In this document: in pieces, positions 6,322-6,409 of the stretch | Position numbering within the stretch: the first letter of the stretch is position 1 | Layout: each line of letters begins with the position of its first letter | From: Cyanobacteriota bacterium | GTDB taxonomy: Bacteria; Cyanobacteriota; Cyanobacteriia; Phormidesmidales; Phormidesmidaceae | NCBI GenBank assembly: GCA_027619675.1 | Contig: JAQCHG010000101.1 | Location: forward strand, 1-6,409 | DNA length: 6,409 bases | Direction: 5' to 3' | The notes under the pieces: model-generated | The model's input: only the letters and a program-made list of their open reading frames with translations | What the model was told of the DNA's origin: nothing | Databases searched by the model: none | Translations under genes and position numbers: made by a program

Positions 6322-6409
6322 ATGCTGGGAGCAAATAGGATGAAACAGGCAATACCCATCCTTGATGGACCTACAATGAACCAGGACCTTAAATCCTTTA
6401 CCCTTGAGG
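6322..6409 (+). CDS. Possible start of an unrecognised gene, cut by the right edge
   Basis: A + frame is open from ATG 6322 to the window end, with in-frame ATGs at 6340 and 6376. The visible product starts MLGANRMKQAIPILDG and continues to SFTLE at the edge. AAGGAG (6306-6311) lies 10 bases before the first ATG and GGGAG 8 bases before the second; either would serve. It would be divergent from pckA. Only 29 codons are visible, no family is recognised, and two reverse-strand frames are also open across the same bases, so this could be chance. Confidence 0.3.
   Translation, partial: MLGANRMKQAIPILDGPTMNQDLKSFTLE

Larger units (their letters stand above)
5987..6409. other. 423-base region without a confident gene
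   Basis: Base composition is visibly poorer in GC than in the genes. Contents from left to right are the pckA ribosome binding site and leader dyads, the candidate promoter, two imperfect hairpins, a reverse-strand terminator-like hairpin and a weak partial ORF at the right edge. No tRNA, riboswitch core or mobile-element end could be recognised. Confidence 0.7.

Overview
The window suggests a cyanobacterium with a fairly GC-rich chromosome. The palindrome GCGATCGC (HIP1) occurs exactly at nine places (188, 966, 2397, 2843, 2989, 3042, 3685, 4928, 5668), where about 0.1 would be expected by chance in 6.4 kb. Tandem heptamer repeats of the cyanobacterial STRR kind are present, and the proteins have a cyanobacterial character. 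A Leptolyngbya-like lineage is a guess; the genus cannot be read from this sequence.

Layout, left to right. 1-2678 (+) is the 3' three-quarters of metH, cobalamin-dependent methionine synthase. It enters from the left edge inside the linker before the pterin domain and ends after a complete activation domain. Heptamer arrays lie inside this coding sequence, in the linker before the activation domain (1683-1781) and in a loop within that domain (2135-2167). 2679-2883 is a 205-base gap with a weak small reverse-strand ORF and a hairpin that could cover the ribosome binding site of the next gene. 2884-4023 (+) is an AI-2E/PerM-family membrane protein. 4024-4252 separates two convergent genes and carries the probable pckA terminator. 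4253-5986 (-) is pckA, ATP-dependent PEP carboxykinase, with an N-terminal extension. 5987-6409 is non-coding or nearly so. It holds the pckA leader and probable promoter, with several dyads, a triple direct repeat and a reverse-strand terminator-like hairpin. At the extreme right a short + ORF may be the start of another gene.

The three main genes do not form an obvious pathway. MetH regenerates methionine and THF from homocysteine and methyl-THF. PckA interconverts oxaloacetate and PEP. The AI-2E protein is a membrane exporter or antiporter of unknown substrate. metH and the transporter gene are collinear but 205 bases apart, with a separate ribosome binding site. pckA is a separate transcription unit.

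I see no clearly novel multi-gene system. The most unusual features are the heptamer arrays in frame within metH, where gain or loss of one unit would shift the frame ahead of or inside the reactivation domain, and the dense dyads and repeats upstream of pckA.
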